Below, in pieces: positions 52,908 to 62,332 of a stretch of DNA of 64,000 nt (position 1 is its first letter; every line of letters starts with the position of its first letter). The stretch is from the NCBI RefSeq assembly GCF_007679045.1, contig NZ_VEFS01000001.1, forward strand, positions 117,422 to 181,421, written 5' to 3'. Below the pieces are notes generated by a model, which ran no database searches, was not told the origin of the DNA, and saw only the letters and a list, made by a program, of their open reading frames with translations. The stretch is from Microbacterium sp. BH-3-3-3 (GTDB taxonomy: Bacteria > Actinomycetota > Actinomycetes > Actinomycetales > Microbacteriaceae). The position numbers were made by a program, and so were the translations under genes.

Positions 52908-53177
52908 GTGAACGCCGAGGATCGCGCGGCGGCTCTCCGTCGCCTCGACGAGGTCGAGGACCAACTGCTCCGGTCCACCATGAGCCTGGCCCGCTGGGAC
53001 CCCGGTGCGCACGTGTGGCGGGAGGAACTGGATGCCGAACAGGCGCGCTTTCGCGAACAACTCGGCCTCCCGCCGGCCCCGGGCGCCGGCGCCACGAGCA
53101 GCAGGGCCGAGTGGGTCATGCTGATCGCGTCGTGCGTCGCGATCGTGACGGTCCTCGCGCTGCTCAACCTGGGGTGA
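52908..53177 (+). CDS. Small C-terminally anchored protein (89 aa)
   Basis: An 89-residue protein: a charged helical part (residues 1-55, DRAAALRRLDEVEDQLLRST, ELDAEQARFREQLG) and one C-terminal membrane helix (WVMLIASCVAIVTVLALLNL). It probably faces the cytoplasm. Not recognised. GTG at 52908 is chosen; no stronger site is seen. It is likely cotranscribed with the preceding small membrane protein. Confidence 0.55.
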   Translation: MNAEDRAAALRRLDEVEDQLLRSTMSLARWDPGAHVWREELDAEQARFREQLGLPPAPGAGATSSRAEWVMLIASCVAIVTVLALLNLG

Positions 53178-53243
53178 CACGAAGCGGGACGTTCGGCGGA
53201 CCATGCGTGCGCTTGCCGCGCGCTTCGCGCGTGAAACGACGAA

Positions 53244-53271
53244 GGGCCGGAATCCCGAAGGATTCCGGCCC
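53244..53271. terminator. Hairpin after tRNA-Pro
   Basis: GGGCCGGAATCC pairs with its complement around CGAA (12 bp). It lies seven bases downstream of the tRNA on the minus strand, and 66 bases after the plus-strand small gene, so it may serve both. Confidence 0.75.
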
Positions 53272-53277
53272 GATCTG

Positions 53278-53351
<74 letters not shown>

Positions 53352-53474
53352 TTACCCGCGAGCGGGCAACTCCCCTATATTAGCCCCTCGCCGACAGTGC
53401 CGCGAACCAGCGCACGGCCCGGGCGTGTGGCCGCCCCCTTGTCGATGTCGGACCCCCTCGCTACGGTCGCCGAC

Positions 53475-54053
53475 ATGACGATCGAGATCCTGCCCGCGAC
53501 CTCCGACCGCTTCGACGACGCCGAGGTCGCGCTCGACAGCGGCGATGGTCCCGGATGCCAGTGCCAATGGTGGCTGCTCACCAACGCGGAGTTCGAGAAG
53601 AACTCCCGCGAGCAGCTCACCGAACGCTTCCGCACCGAGATGCAGGGCGAGCGGCCCCCTGGGCTCATCGCCTATGTCGACGGAGAACCGGCAGGATGGG
53701 TGCGCGTCGGCCTCCGCACCGATCAGGCGCGACTCCTGCGCACCCGCGACGTGACGACCTCCACGGCCGAGCCGCTCGACGCCGACGACGTGTGGGCGGT
53801 GTCGTGCTTCGTCATCCGCACGGCCCACCGCGGTCAGGGGTTGATGAAGAAGCTGCTGGATGCCGCGGTCACGACCGCCCGCGACGCCGGGGCACGAGTC
53901 GTCGAGGCGTACCCCCTCGACCCCGCCGTCTCGAAAAGGTCGGCAAACCAGCTGTACCGCGGCACGGTGTCGGTGTTCGAGGACGCCGGCTTCGACGTCG
54001 TCGATCGACCCAAGCCGGATCGCGCGCTCGTCTCCTTAGCGCTGCGCGACTGA
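53475..54053 (+). CDS. GNAT-family N-acetyltransferase (193-codon)
   Basis: A 192-residue GNAT. The acetyl-CoA loop is in IRTAHRGQGLMKKLLDAAV near residue 120 and LYRGTVSVFEDAGFDVV forms the C-terminal motif. The front has a CQCQW cluster of two cysteines followed by aromatic residues (near 33), often seen in this subgroup. The substrate is unknown. ATG at 53475 is the first Met before the conserved strand. Confidence 0.85.
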   Translation: MTIEILPATSDRFDDAEVALDSGDGPGCQCQWWLLTNAEFEKNSREQLTERFRTEMQGERPPGLIAYVDGEPAGWVRVGLRTDQARLLRTRDVTTSTAEPLDADDVWAVSCFVIRTAHRGQGLMKKLLDAAVTTARDAGARVVEAYPLDPAVSKRSANQLYRGTVSVFEDAGFDVVDRPKPDRALVSLALRD

Positions 54054-54095
54054 CCGCCCGACCTACGATGGAGGTTCGCCCACCGAGGATCTGAC

Positions 54096-54479
54096 ATGAC
54101 CGATGCCCCCACCACCGCGCGCGTCGACGCGTGGCTCTGGGCCGTGCGCGTCTACAAGACCCGGTCCGCGGCGACGACCGCGTGCCGCGCCGGTCACGTG
54201 CGCGTCAACGGCGAACGGGCCAAGGCCGCGCAGCCGGTGCGGCCGGGCGATGAGTTGCGGGTGCGTATCCAGGGCTTCGACCGCATCCTCGTGGTGAAGA
54301 AGACGATCGCGAAACGCGTCGGCGCTGCCCTGGTCGCGGAGTCCGTCGACGATCGCACTCCCCCGCCGCCGTCGAAGGAGAGCATGCCGTTCGTGCCCGT
54401 GCGCGATCGCGGTGCCGGACGCCCCACGAAGCGCGACCGGCGTGACATCGAGAAGCTGCGTGGCCGCGAGCTCGACTGA
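54096..54479 (+). CDS. S4-domain RNA-binding protein (Hsp15-like)
   Basis: A 127-residue protein whose first 60 residues are an S4 RNA-binding domain (RVDAWLWAVRVYKTRSAATT, CRAGHVRVNGERAKA, VRPGDELRVR) and whose tail is basic (DRGAGRPTKRDRRDIEKLRG). Hsp15-type proteins bind stalled 50S subunits carrying peptidyl-tRNA. The repeat array begins right after its stop. Confidence 0.88.
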   Translation: MTDAPTTARVDAWLWAVRVYKTRSAATTACRAGHVRVNGERAKAAQPVRPGDELRVRIQGFDRILVVKKTIAKRVGAALVAESVDDRTPPPPSKESMPFVPVRDRGAGRPTKRDRRDIEKLRGRELD

Positions 54480-54481
54480 TC

Positions 54482-55010
54482 GCAGGGACCGGGGGCTTCG
54501 ACAAGCTCAGCCACCTCCCCACCTGCCCGCGGTAACTCAGGTCCCTGAGCCTGTCGAAGGGGCCGGAGGCTTCCACAAGCTCAGCCACCTCCCCACCTGC
54601 CCGCAGTAACCCAGGTCCCTGAGCCTGTCGAAGGGCCGGAGGCTTCGACAAGCTCAGCCACCTCCCCACCTGCCCGCAGTAACCCAGGTCCCTGAGCCTG
54701 TCGAAGGGCCGGAGGCTTCGACAAGCTCAGCCACCTCACCGACCCGCGGTAACCCAGGTCCCTGAGCCTGTCGAAGGGCCGGAGGCCTCGACAAGCTCAG
54801 CCACCTCACCGACCCGCGGTAACCCAGGTCCCTGAGCCTGTCGAAGGGACCGGAGGCTTCGACAAGCTCAGCCACCTCCCCACCTGCCCGCAGTAACCCA
54901 GGTCCCTGAGCCTGTCGAAGGGCCGGAGGCTTCGACAAGCTCAGCCACCTCCCCACCCGCGCGCGGTAACCCACGTCCCTGCGCCTGTCGAAGGGCAGCC
55001 ACCTCCCGAC
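54482..55010. repeat. Array of seven REP-like units of 70-74 bases
   Basis: Seven units, with CTTCGACAAGCTCAG-type starts at 54496, 54570, 54643, 54716, 54786, 54857 and 54930 (some with one change), alternate with the inverted half CCCTGAGCCTGTCGAAGG. Spacing between starts is 74, 73, 73, 70, 71 and 73. The joining segments (CCACCTCCCCACCTGCCCGC-type, then GTAACCCAGGT) are also nearly identical, so these are tandem copies and not spacers. The gap to 55022 is otherwise empty. Confidence 0.9.
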
Positions 55011-55021
55011 CCGCGCGCGGG

Positions 55022-55924
55022 TCAGTCGAGCTGCTCCAGCAACCAGCGCGCGCCGTGGACGACCGCGCCGAGCTCCTCGACGCGCGTCGCGAGCTCTCGG
55101 TCGCTCGTCACGACGACGACCGGTCGGTGCTGAGCGACCAGCTCGCGAACAACGGTCACGATCTCGTCGTCGCCCTCGCCCGGCGCGTGCCGCACATCAA
55201 TCGCGGGTGCGACAGGCTCCGCCGACCGGGCCTGGCCCTCGAGCACGGCCGTGACCGACGGAAACCAGCGCGTCGCGGAAAGCCCGAGTGCCTCGGCATC
55301 CACTCCCCGCTCGGCGAGTCGCGAGACCTTGGTGACGATGCGGGTGGCGGCGCCGGCGCGGTCTTTCCACCAGCCGTCGGGCACCGCGCCCATCACGTTC
55401 GCGACGTCGACGACGATCGCGGGTCGCGAGGCGAGGGCCGCGCGCAGAGCCGGCCACGAGTCCGCGAAACCCGGATGCAACGGCAGGCCGTCGACCCGAT
55501 CGACCGGAACCCACTCGAGCGCGACGCTCTCGGGGTCGCTGATCACCGGTTCGAACGGCGTCGCGACGTCGGCGACCAGCGTGGAATACGACCAGATGCC
55601 GAGGTCGAGCACGCTCTCGAAGCGCGGGCTCACGGCATCCGCCGGAACTCCCGCCTCTTCACCCGACTCGCGCAGCGCCCCGTCACGGGCGGACTCGCCC
55701 TCGTGACGGGCACCGCCGGGCAGCGCCCAGGTGTCGCCGAAGTGACTCCACGACACGCGGTGCTGCAGCAGCACGCCGCGGACGGGATCGAGGGCCAGCA
55801 GACCCGCAGCGCCGAAGCGGCCCCAGTACTTCTCGCCGGTGGGCGCGACGACCCACGCATCGCCGGGGTCACGGGGCCCGTGCGGACGCCGCGGTTCGCC
55901 CGGGGCGGGAGGCTGGATCGTCAT
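55022..55924 (-). CDS. NUDIX hydrolase fused to a NYN-type nuclease-like domain
   Basis: A 300-residue protein. Residues 25-165 are a NUDIX domain (LPGGARHEGESARDGALRES-GEEAGV gives the G-x5-E-x7-REx2EExG box, here shown in two joined parts). Residues about 168-298 look like a NYN/PIN-like RNase domain: VVDVANVMGAVPDGWW, GEGDDEIVTVV and VTSDRELATRVEELG carry the acidic residues. The first half would hydrolyse a nucleoside-diphosphate-linked compound and the second may cut RNA. ATG at 55924. It lies alone between the array and the divergent GNAT. Confidence 0.8.
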   Translation of the reverse strand: MTIQPPAPGEPRRPHGPRDPGDAWVVAPTGEKYWGRFGAAGLLALDPVRGVLLQHRVSWSHFGDTWALPGGARHEGESARDGALRESGEEAGVPADAVSPRFESVLDLGIWSYSTLVADVATPFEPVISDPESVALEWVPVDRVDGLPLHPGFADSWPALRAALASRPAIVVDVANVMGAVPDGWWKDRAGAATRIVTKVSRLAERGVDAEALGLSATRWFPSVTAVLEGQARSAEPVAPAIDVRHAPGEGDDEIVTVVRELVAQHRPVVVVTSDRELATRVEELGAVVHGARWLLEQLD

Positions 55925-56010
55925 CCCCTCCAGCCTGGCACACCCGCCGCGCCGCAGCTCCGCCGCGCGTCACATCGCGCCTCGAACGCCGCCGCCGCGA
56001 CACTGGAGGC

Positions 56011-56424
56011 GTGGACTACGACCTCGACGACGACCCCGAACGCATCGACCGCGACGCGGTGTGGACGTGGCTGAGCACCGAGGCCTACTGGGGCCGCTGG
56101 CGCACGCGGGCCGACGTCGAGGCGCAGCTCGACAGCGCATGGCGCGTCGTCGCCGCCTACCACCGCGAGAGCGGTCGGCTCGTGGGCTTCGCACGCGCGA
56201 TCTCCGACGGAGTGGGCTTCGCCTACCTCGCCGACGTCTTCGTGGTCGAGGAACACCGCGGTCACGGCCTGGGCAAGGCGATCGTCTCGCGCATGATCGA
56301 CGAGGGTCCTGGCCCGCACTTCCGCTGGACGCTGTTCACGAGCGACGCCCACGGCCTCTATCGTCAGTTCGGTTTCGCCGAGCCCGATCGCACCGCGCTG
56401 GTGCGCCCCGCGGCTCCGGCTTAA
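56011..56424 (+). CDS. GNAT-family N-acetyltransferase (137 aa)
   Basis: A 137-residue single-domain GNAT: LADVFVVEEHRGHGLGKAIV is the acetyl-CoA strand-loop-helix (near 75-93), and DAHGLYRQFGFAE the C-terminal motif. The substrate is unknown. GTG at 56011 gives MDYDLDDDPERIDRDAVWTW. It is divergent from the NUDIX-NYN gene with an 86-base gap. Confidence 0.88.
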   Translation: MDYDLDDDPERIDRDAVWTWLSTEAYWGRWRTRADVEAQLDSAWRVVAAYHRESGRLVGFARAISDGVGFAYLADVFVVEEHRGHGLGKAIVSRMIDEGPGPHFRWTLFTSDAHGLYRQFGFAEPDRTALVRPAAPA

Positions 56425-56462
56425 GCCTGCCGAGGCCCCCGGTGCGGCCGCACAGGACGCGC

Positions 56463-56527
56463 GAGACTGCATCTCGCTGACGAACCCGCGACAACCTGCG
56501 ACGGTTTCGTCAGCGAGATGCAGTCTC
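56463..56527. repeat. 65-bp palindromic element, copy 2
   Basis: Arms at 56463-56481 and 56509-56527 are identical to those of copies 1 and 3, with a 27-base centre starting GAAC. It lies between the GNAT stop and the DUF805 terminator. Confidence 0.9.
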
Positions 56528-56667
56528 GGCGAACCCCGGCGGGCGAACCCCGGCGAGCGAACCCCGCACGCGCGACACCCCGGCCACCGAACCCCTCACC
56601 CTCGACACCCCGGGCGCCGCGACCCCGCGACAGCCCGCCGCCACGGCATCCGCCCCCTCCCCAATGA

Positions 56668-56704
56668 CGAACGCCCCGACTCCACGCGGGAGACGGGGCG
56701 TTCG
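56668..56704. terminator. Terminator of the first DUF805 gene
   Basis: CGAACGCCCCG and its complement (11 bp) flank a 15-base loop, 11 bases beyond the minus-strand stop. Confidence 0.75.
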
Positions 56705-56714
56705 CTCGACGGGC

Positions 56715-57161
56715 TCAGGCGTCGAAACGCGCGCCCTGCGGGTCGGACGGCATGAGCTCGAACACCAGCAGGACGATCCCGCCGACGAACGGAACGAAGG
56801 CGATGAGCATCCACAACGCGCTGCGGTTGCTGTCGTGCAGGCGGCGCGCGATCAGGGCGAGGTGCGGCACGATCGTCGCGAGGCCCCAGAGGAACAGCAC
56901 GATCAGGAACACGAGGCCGAGGCCGCTCGGCGGCACCGGGTTGCCCGCGGCGTCGACGCCGCCGCCACCGCCCGTGATCAGCGCGAGCATGCTGAGCACG
57001 AACGAGATCACGGCGTTGGCGAGGATCCACCACCAGAACTCGCTGCGGCTGGCCCGCCCGGTGAAGGTGGCGTACTTCTTGAAGAAGCGCTGGACGGCGG
57101 CTCCGATCGGCGCGCCGTAGTACGGCTGGCTGAGCGGAACGGCGGAAGAAGCAGCGGTCAT
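56715..57161 (-). CDS. DUF805 membrane protein, paralogue 1
   Basis: A 148-residue protein with about four membrane helices and the DUF805 pattern: FFKKYATFTGRASRSEFWWW near 24-43 and IARRLHDSNRSALWMLIAF near 110. The function is unknown; it begins with a Gln/Pro/Tyr segment (PLSQPYYGAPIGAAVQR) also found in the next gene. ATG at 57161. Confidence 0.88.
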   Translation of the reverse strand: MTAASSAVPLSQPYYGAPIGAAVQRFFKKYATFTGRASRSEFWWWILANAVISFVLSMLALITGGGGGVDAAGNPVPPSGLGLVFLIVLFLWGLATIVPHLALIARRLHDSNRSALWMLIAFVPFVGGIVLLVFELMPSDPQGARFDA

Positions 57162-57266
57162 GTGTGTCCCCCTGACACGATGGCGAGTGCAATGCACGCC
57201 GATGAGGTCACCGGCGCGAGTGAACCCTATCGACTCGGTCGGTCGCGCGAGGGCACCTTGCGCCGG

Positions 57267-57704
57267 TCAGCGGTCGAAACGCGCTCCCCCGGGGCGCGAT
57301 GCCTGCACCGTGAAGACGAGCAGGATCACCGGTCCGATCAGCGGGATCAGCCCGATGAAGATCCAGAATCCGCTGCGATCCGTGTCATGCAGGCGCCGCA
57401 CGAGCACCGCCAGCGTCGGCACGATCGTCGCGAGGGCCCACACCAGCCAGATCAACCCGAGGATCACCCCGAGCGGACCGGTGACGGTCATCGAGCCGTC
57501 GGCTTCGACGCGGATGCCGTCGGTCAGCGTGGGCAGCGCGTTCAGCACCGTGCCCACGACGGCGGCGGTCAGCACCCACCACCAGTACTCGCTGCGGCTC
57601 GCGCGCCCGCGGAAGGTCGCGTACTTCGCGAAGACGCGGCGGATCGCGGCGCCCAACGGAGCGCCGTAGTACGGCTGGTCGAGGGGCGGCGCGACGGTGG
57701 TCAT
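57267..57704 (-). CDS. DUF805 membrane protein, paralogue 2
   Basis: A 145-residue paralogue with the same layout (PLDQPYYGAPLGAAIRRVFAK, TFRGRASRSEYWWWVLT, VRRLHDTDRSGFWIFIGLIP). The first copy follows with a 105-base gap, so this looks like a tandem duplication. GGGAG lies before the ATG at 57704. Confidence 0.88.
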   Translation of the reverse strand: MTTVAPPLDQPYYGAPLGAAIRRVFAKYATFRGRASRSEYWWWVLTAAVVGTVLNALPTLTDGIRVEADGSMTVTGPLGVILGLIWLVWALATIVPTLAVLVRRLHDTDRSGFWIFIGLIPLIGPVILLVFTVQASRPGGARFDR

Positions 57705-57858
57705 GTGGTCTCCCGGCAAGAAGAGGGCGGATGCCACGGCGGCGCCGTCGCGAGAGCACTGTATCGACCACCCGGTCGGGTGCGGGCCCGCTTGCGCCGG
57801 TGCGGCGCGCTAGCTCCACGGCCCGGCGCGCGCCGGCTCCACGGCCCGGCGAGCGGTC

Positions 57859-57923
57859 GAGACTGCATCTCGCTGACGAACCGGTGTCAGGCTGCGCCCG
57901 GCTTGTCAGCGAGATGCAGTCTC
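57859..57923. repeat. 65-bp palindromic element, copy 3
   Basis: Arms at 57859-57877 and 57905-57923, identical to the other two copies, enclose a 27-base centre starting GAAC and containing GTCAGGCTGCG. Confidence 0.9.
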
Positions 57924-57998
57924 GCGAGAAGTCCCGGCCCGCAGACCCGCCCGCACGCGGGGTCACGACGGCGCGACCGGCATCCCTCCGCACGCGAA

Positions 57999-58030
57999 AG
58001 CGCCCCGCCCCACGACGGGGACGGGGCGCT
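57999..58030. terminator. Terminator of the der operon
   Basis: AGCGCCCCG and CGGGGCGCT (9 bp) pair with further C/G pairs toward the loop, 14 bases past the der stop; it would end the whole scpA-to-der operon. Confidence 0.7.
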
Positions 58031-58043
58031 CGCGACGCGTGAC

Positions 58044-59567
58044 TCAGCGCTGGCGCTTCTCGCGGATGCGCATGTTGAGCACGATCGGGGTGCCCTCGAA
58101 GCCGTAGATCTCGCGCAGGCGTCGCTGGATGAACCGGCGGTAGCCCGGGTCGAGGAACCCGGTCGTGAACAGCACGAATGTCGGCGGACGCGTGGCCGCC
58201 TGCGTGCCGAACAGGATGCGCGGCTGCTTGCCTCCGCGCAGCGGGTGCGGGTGCTCGGCGACGAGCTCCGACAGGAAGGCGTTGAACTTTCCGGTCGGAA
58301 TGCGGGTGTCCCACGACTCGAGTGCCTGCTCGAGGGCGGGCACGAGCTTGTCGAGGTGGCGACCCGTGCGGGCCGAGATGTTCACGCGCGGGGCCCACGC
58401 GACGTGCGCGAGGTCTTGCTCGATCTCACGCTCGAGGTAACGGCGACGGTCCTGGTTCTCCATGTCGTCGTCGCTCAGGCGATCCCACTTGTTGAACGCC
58501 AGCACGAGCGCGCGACCCGACTCGAGCACGAGGTCGATGATGTTGAGGTCCTGCACGCTGATCGGCTGCGACACGTCGAGCACGACGACGGCGACCTCCG
58601 ACTTCTCCAGCGCGGTCGAGGTGCGCAGCGACGCGTAGAAGTCGGCGCCCTGCGACAGGTGCACACGGCGACGGATGCCGGCGGTGTCGACGAGCGTCCA
58701 GAGCTTGCCCCCGAGCTCCACGACCTCGTCAACCGGGTCGCGGGTGGTGCCCGCGAGCTCGTTGACGACGACGCGCTCTTCACCGGCGGCCTTGTTCAGC
58801 AGCGACGACTTGCCCACGTTCGGGCGACCGAGGATCGCGACGCGGCGGGGGCCGCCGATCTCGTACTTGGCGACGGCCGAGACCTCGGGCAGCACCTTCA
58901 TGATCTCGTCGAGCAGGTCGGCGACACCGCGACCGTGAATGGCCGAGACGGGGTGCGGCTCGCCGAGCCCGAGGTTCCACAGGGCCGTGGCCTCGGGCTC
59001 CTGGCGCGCGTCGTCGACCTTGTTGGCGATGAGGAACACCGGCTTGCCGCTCTTGCGCAGCAGCTTCACGACGTGCTCGTCGGTCGAGGTCGCCCCCACC
59101 GTGGCATCCACCACGAACAGCACGATGTCGGCGAGGTCGATCGCGACCTCGGCCTGTGCGGCCACCGAGCGGTCGATGCCCTTCGCGTCGGGCTCCCACC
59201 CGCCGGTGTCGACCAGCGAGAAGCGGCGGTCGAGCCACTCGGCCTTGTAGGTCACGCGGTCGCGGGTGACACCGGGGGTGTCCTCGACGACGGCCTCGCG
59301 CCGGCCCAGGATGCGGTTCACCAGCGCCGACTTGCCGACGTTCGGGCGACCGACGATCGCGACCACCGGCAGCGCCGGCAGGAACTCGATCTCTCCGTCA
59401 CCCGACGCCAGGCCCGCGAGCAGCTCGGCGTCGTCCTCATCGAGGTCGAAGTCGGCCAGGCCCGCGCGCAGCGCTTCGGCCCGCTGTTCGGCGAGCACCT
59501 CGTCGAGGTTCTCCATCTTTTCGGCGAGCTGGTCGGGCCCGCCTTCGTACTCGTCTTCAACGCCCAT
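58044..59567 (-). CDS. der: Ribosome-associated GTPase Der (EngA)
   Basis: A 507-residue protein with two GTPase domains in tandem and a C-terminal KH-like domain. Both P-loops are visible ([12 protein letters not shown] near 73 and [12 protein letters not shown] near 247), with [23 protein letters not shown] and, in the second domain, VDTAGIRRR and FNKWD. An N-terminal acidic extension of about 65 residues precedes the first domain, as in other actinobacteria. Der helps assemble the 50S subunit. ATG at 59567 overlaps the cmk end by 11 bases. Confidence 0.97.
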   Translation of the reverse strand: MGVEDEYEGGPDQLAEKMENLDEVLAEQRAEALRAGLADFDLDEDDAELLAGLASGDGEIEFLPALPVVAIVGRPNVGKSALVNRILGRREAVVEDTPGVTRDRVTYKAEWLDRRFSLVDTGGWEPDAKGIDRSVAAQAEVAIDLADIVLFVVDATVGATSTDEHVVKLLRKSGKPVFLIANKVDDARQEPEATALWNLGLGEPHPVSAIHGRGVADLLDEIMKVLPEVSAVAKYEIGGPRRVAILGRPNVGKSSLLNKAAGEERVVVNELAGTTRDPVDEVVELGGKLWTLVDTAGIRRRVHLSQGADFYASLRTSTALEKSEVAVVVLDVSQPISVQDLNIIDLVLESGRALVLAFNKWDRLSDDDMENQDRRRYLEREIEQDLAHVAWAPRVNISARTGRHLDKLVPALEQALESWDTRIPTGKFNAFLSELVAEHPHPLRGGKQPRILFGTQAATRPPTFVLFTTGFLDPGYRRFIQRRLREIYGFEGTPIVLNMRIREKRQR

Positions 59568-60315
59568 CGCGGGCTCCCATCGTGGAGTCGACGACGTTGA
59601 ACACGGCGTCGACGGTCTGTTCGAAATCGAGGTGGGTCGAATCGACGACCTCGACGCCGGGGGCGGCGGTGAGGAAGTCGACGACCGTGGAATCGGCGGC
59701 GTCGCGCTTGTGCAGCGCAGCGGCCACCTTGGCGGCGTCCTGGTCGGTGAGCTCGGCGCTGCGGCGCGCGGCGCGCACCTCGGGGGCGGCCGTCAGCAGA
59801 ACGCGCACGGGGGCGTCGGGAAAGACCACCGTGGTGATGTCGCGGCCCTCGACGACGACACCCTGAAGAGCGGCGGATGCCACGAGCCGGCGGAACAGCT
59901 GGTTCACGGCCTGACGCACGGCGCCCACGCGGGCGACCCCGCTGACGGCGTCGGTCACGCGCGGCTCGCGGATCGCGGTCGTCACGTCGACGCCGCCGAC
60001 GCGCACCCAGCGGTCGGTGGTGTCGAGCGAGATCGCGTAGTCGAAGTCGCCGAACACCTCGAGCACCGCGGTGGCGTCGGAGGTGTCGACCCCGTGCTCG
60101 AGGGCGTGCCAGGCGAGGGCGCGGTAGGCGGCGCCGGTGTCGAGGAATCCGTAGCCGAGGCGGGCCGCCGTCGCCTTCGAGACGCTCGACTTGCCGCTGC
60201 CGGCGGGACCGTCGATCGCGACGACGACGGGGGCGGATGCCGAGCCCTCGGCGGGGGCCGCGAAGCCCGGCGCGGCGAGGCCGGGGCGGAAGAGGGCGGG
60301 GGTCGGATCAGTCAT
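59557..60315 (-). CDS. cmk: Cytidylate kinase
   Basis: A 252-residue nucleoside-monophosphate kinase: P-loop [14 protein letters not shown] near 40, [30 protein letters not shown] and AARRSAEL. It phosphorylates CMP and dCMP with ATP. ATG at 60315 overlaps the tyrA end by eight bases. An Ala/Pro/Gly lead of about 30 residues precedes the domain. Confidence 0.95.
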   Translation of the reverse strand: MTDPTPALFRPGLAAPGFAAPAEGSASAPVVVAIDGPAGSGKSSVSKATAARLGYGFLDTGAAYRALAWHALEHGVDTSDATAVLEVFGDFDYAISLDTTDRWVRVGGVDVTTAIREPRVTDAVSGVARVGAVRQAVNQLFRRLVASAALQGVVVEGRDITTVVFPDAPVRVLLTAAPEVRAARRSAELTDQDAAKVAAALHKRDAADSTVVDFLTAAPGVEVVDSTHLDFEQTVDAVFNVVDSTMGARDGR

Positions 60316-61441
60316 GGGTGGTGCTCGCAATCCGCCATCCGCGCTGCTCGAGCCCGTCGACGGCTCGGCGGACGGCGTCGGGGACGACGCTGATCTCGGC
60401 CAGACCGAAGGGAGCCCCCGGTGAGTGCTCGAGACGCAGGTCTTCGACGTTCACGTCGAGGTCGCCGAGTTCGCCGAACAGGCGTCCCAGCTGGCCGGAG
60501 GTGTCGTCGATCATGACGACGAAAGTATCGAAGCGGCGGTTCTGACCGTGCTTGCCGGGCAGGCGCTCGACGCCCTCGTTGCCGCGGCGGATGGTGTCGG
60601 CCACCGCGCGACGGGCGCCGGGGGCGTCGGGGTCGCGCAGCGCTGCGGCCACCTCGGTGAGGTCGGACGCGAGCTCGTCGAGCACGGCGACCACGGGGGC
60701 CGCGTTCGCTCCGAGGATCTGCACCCAGAGTTCGGGAGCGGATGCCGCGATGCGCGTCGTGTCGCGCACGCCCTGGCCCGCGAGACGGAGCGATCCGTCG
60801 GGGGCCGTGACGAAGCGACCGGCGAGCAGGCTCGCCACCAACTGCGGCACGTGCGACATGAGCGCCACGGACTCGTCGTGCTCTTCGGGCGTCATCTCGA
60901 GGAGCGTCGCCCCGAGGTCGAGGGCGAGGCCTTCGACGAGCGAGAGGTCGTAGGCCGAGGTCTCGCCGTCGCGGCAGACGACCCACGGGCGGCCGACAAA
61001 GATGTCGGCGCGGGCCGAGATCGCTCCCCCGCGCTCGCGCCCGGCCATGGGGTGCGAGCCGATGTAGTGCGTGAGATCGACCCCTCGTTCGCGAAGGTTG
61101 CGCAACGGTTCGAGCTTCACGCTCGCGACGTCGGTGACCACGGCATCCGGATGCGATTCGAGTTCGCGCTGCACGACGTCGGCCGTCACGTCGGGCGGCA
61201 CGGCCACCACGATCAGCGAGGGCTCGTCGTCGGGGCGCTCGGCGCGACCGGCGCCGTAGTCGATCGCGAGGCGCAGCTGCGAGGGAGACGCGTCGACGAG
61301 CACGACGTCGACACCGCGGGCGGTCAGCGCGTGGCCGATGCTGGCACCGAGCAGACCCGAGCCGACGATGCGGACGGTGCCGCTCGTGCGGGTCGCCAAA
61401 GGCCCGGCCGCGCGCGCGGACGTTCCGTTCGGTTCGCTCAT
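60308..61441 (-). CDS. tyrA: Prephenate dehydrogenase with ACT domain
   Basis: A 377-residue enzyme of tyrosine synthesis: NAD-binding [16 protein letters not shown] near 25, catalytic [16 protein letters not shown] near 130, and a C-terminal ACT domain ([20 protein letters not shown]) that likely senses tyrosine. It converts prephenate to 4-hydroxyphenylpyruvate. It sits between rluB and cmk, as in other actinobacteria. The gap to rluB is 54 bases. Confidence 0.93.
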   Translation of the reverse strand: MSEPNGTSARAAGPLATRTSGTVRIVGSGLLGASIGHALTARGVDVVLVDASPSQLRLAIDYGAGRAERPDDEPSLIVVAVPPDVTADVVQRELESHPDAVVTDVASVKLEPLRNLRERGVDLTHYIGSHPMAGRERGGAISARADIFVGRPWVVCRDGETSAYDLSLVEGLALDLGATLLEMTPEEHDESVALMSHVPQLVASLLAGRFVTAPDGSLRLAGQGVRDTTRIAASAPELWVQILGANAAPVVAVLDELASDLTEVAAALRDPDAPGARRAVADTIRRGNEGVERLPGKHGQNRRFDTFVVMIDDTSGQLGRLFGELGDLDVNVEDLRLEHSPGAPFGLAEISVVPDAVRRAVDGLEQRGWRIASTTHD

Positions 61442-61495
61442 CGGGTCTCCTGCTGCCCTGGGCGACGCCTCACGCGCCGCGGGCGCCCGCGAGAC

Positions 61496-62332
61496 TCACT
61501 CGGCCGGATCGGCCGGAGCGCTGTCGGACGTGCGCGACAGCGTGAGAAGGGCACCGCGTTCTACTGTAGTCAATTCGCGCGCCTTCCCCACCGGGAGAGT
61601 TCCCAGGTGCAGCGGCCCGAACTGCCGACGCACGAGTTCGATCACCGGGTGACCGACCTCGGCGAGCATGCGCCGCACGATGCGGTTCTTGCCCGAGTGC
61701 AGGGTCAGCTCGACCAGGCTCTCTCCCCGCGAGGCGTCGAGCAGGCGCGCCTTGTCGGCCGCGATGCGTCCGTCTTCGAGGTCGACGCCCCGGATCAGGC
61801 GCTGGATGGTCTGCGGGAGCACCTGCCCCTCGACCTTGGCGATGTACACCTTCGTGACCCCGAACGAGGGGTGCGCGAGGACGTGGGCGAGGTCGCCGTC
61901 GTTGGTCAGCACGAGCAGGCCGCTCGTGTCGGCATCCAGTCGCCCGACGTTGTAGAGCCGCTCGTCCCACTCCTGCGTGAACTGACGCAGGTCGGGGCGG
62001 CCGCGGTCGTCGTTCATCGAGCTGACCACCCCGGTGGGCTTGTTGAGGATGACGTAGCGCTTCGACTCGTCGAGCTGAATGGCCGTGCCGTCGACGTCGA
62101 CCAGGTCGGTCTCGGGGTGGATGCGGCGACCGAGCTCGGTGACGACGAGGCCGTTCACGCGCACACGGCCCTCGACGATCATCTGCTCGGCGACGCGGCG
62201 CGAGGCCACTCCGCGGTTGGCCAGCACCTTCTGCAGGCGGATGCCGTCATCGCTCGCGGAACCCGCGCCCTCGGTCGCCGTGCCGTCACTCAATGAGCCC
62301 CCGGTCGCTGAGCCTGTCGAAGCGTCGCTCAT
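61496..62332 (-). CDS. rluB: 23S rRNA pseudouridine synthase, RluB type
   Basis: A 278-residue RsuA/RluB-family enzyme: S4 domain (RLQKVLANRGVASRRVAEQM) and catalytic domain with Asp in GRLDADTSGLLVLTNDG and LTLHSGKNRIVRRML. Its first 25 residues are low in complexity (Ser/Thr/Gly/Ala) and come partly from one half of the CTTCGACA palindrome. ATG at 62332 overlaps the scpB stop (ATGA). Confidence 0.93.
   Translation of the reverse strand: MSDASTGSATGGSLSDGTATEGAGSASDDGIRLQKVLANRGVASRRVAEQMIVEGRVRVNGLVVTELGRRIHPETDLVDVDGTAIQLDESKRYVILNKPTGVVSSMNDDRGRPDLRQFTQEWDERLYNVGRLDADTSGLLVLTNDGDLAHVLAHPSFGVTKVYIAKVEGQVLPQTIQRLIRGVDLEDGRIAADKARLLDASRGESLVELTLHSGKNRIVRRMLAEVGHPVIELVRRQFGPLHLGTLPVGKARELTTVERGALLTLSRTSDSAPADPAE

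Larger units (their letters stand above)
57705..58043. other. Gap with palindromic element copy 3 and der terminator
   Basis: The 339-base interval between the DUF805 gene start and the der stop contains the 65-bp element at 57859-57923 and a hairpin at 57999-58030; no gene is supported. The DUF805 promoter must lie in the part next to 57705. Confidence 0.65.

Noticed and set aside
54482..55010. CRISPR-like array
   Set aside because: Units are tandem copies with near-identical joints and internal palindromes, no unique spacers, and no cas genes in the window.
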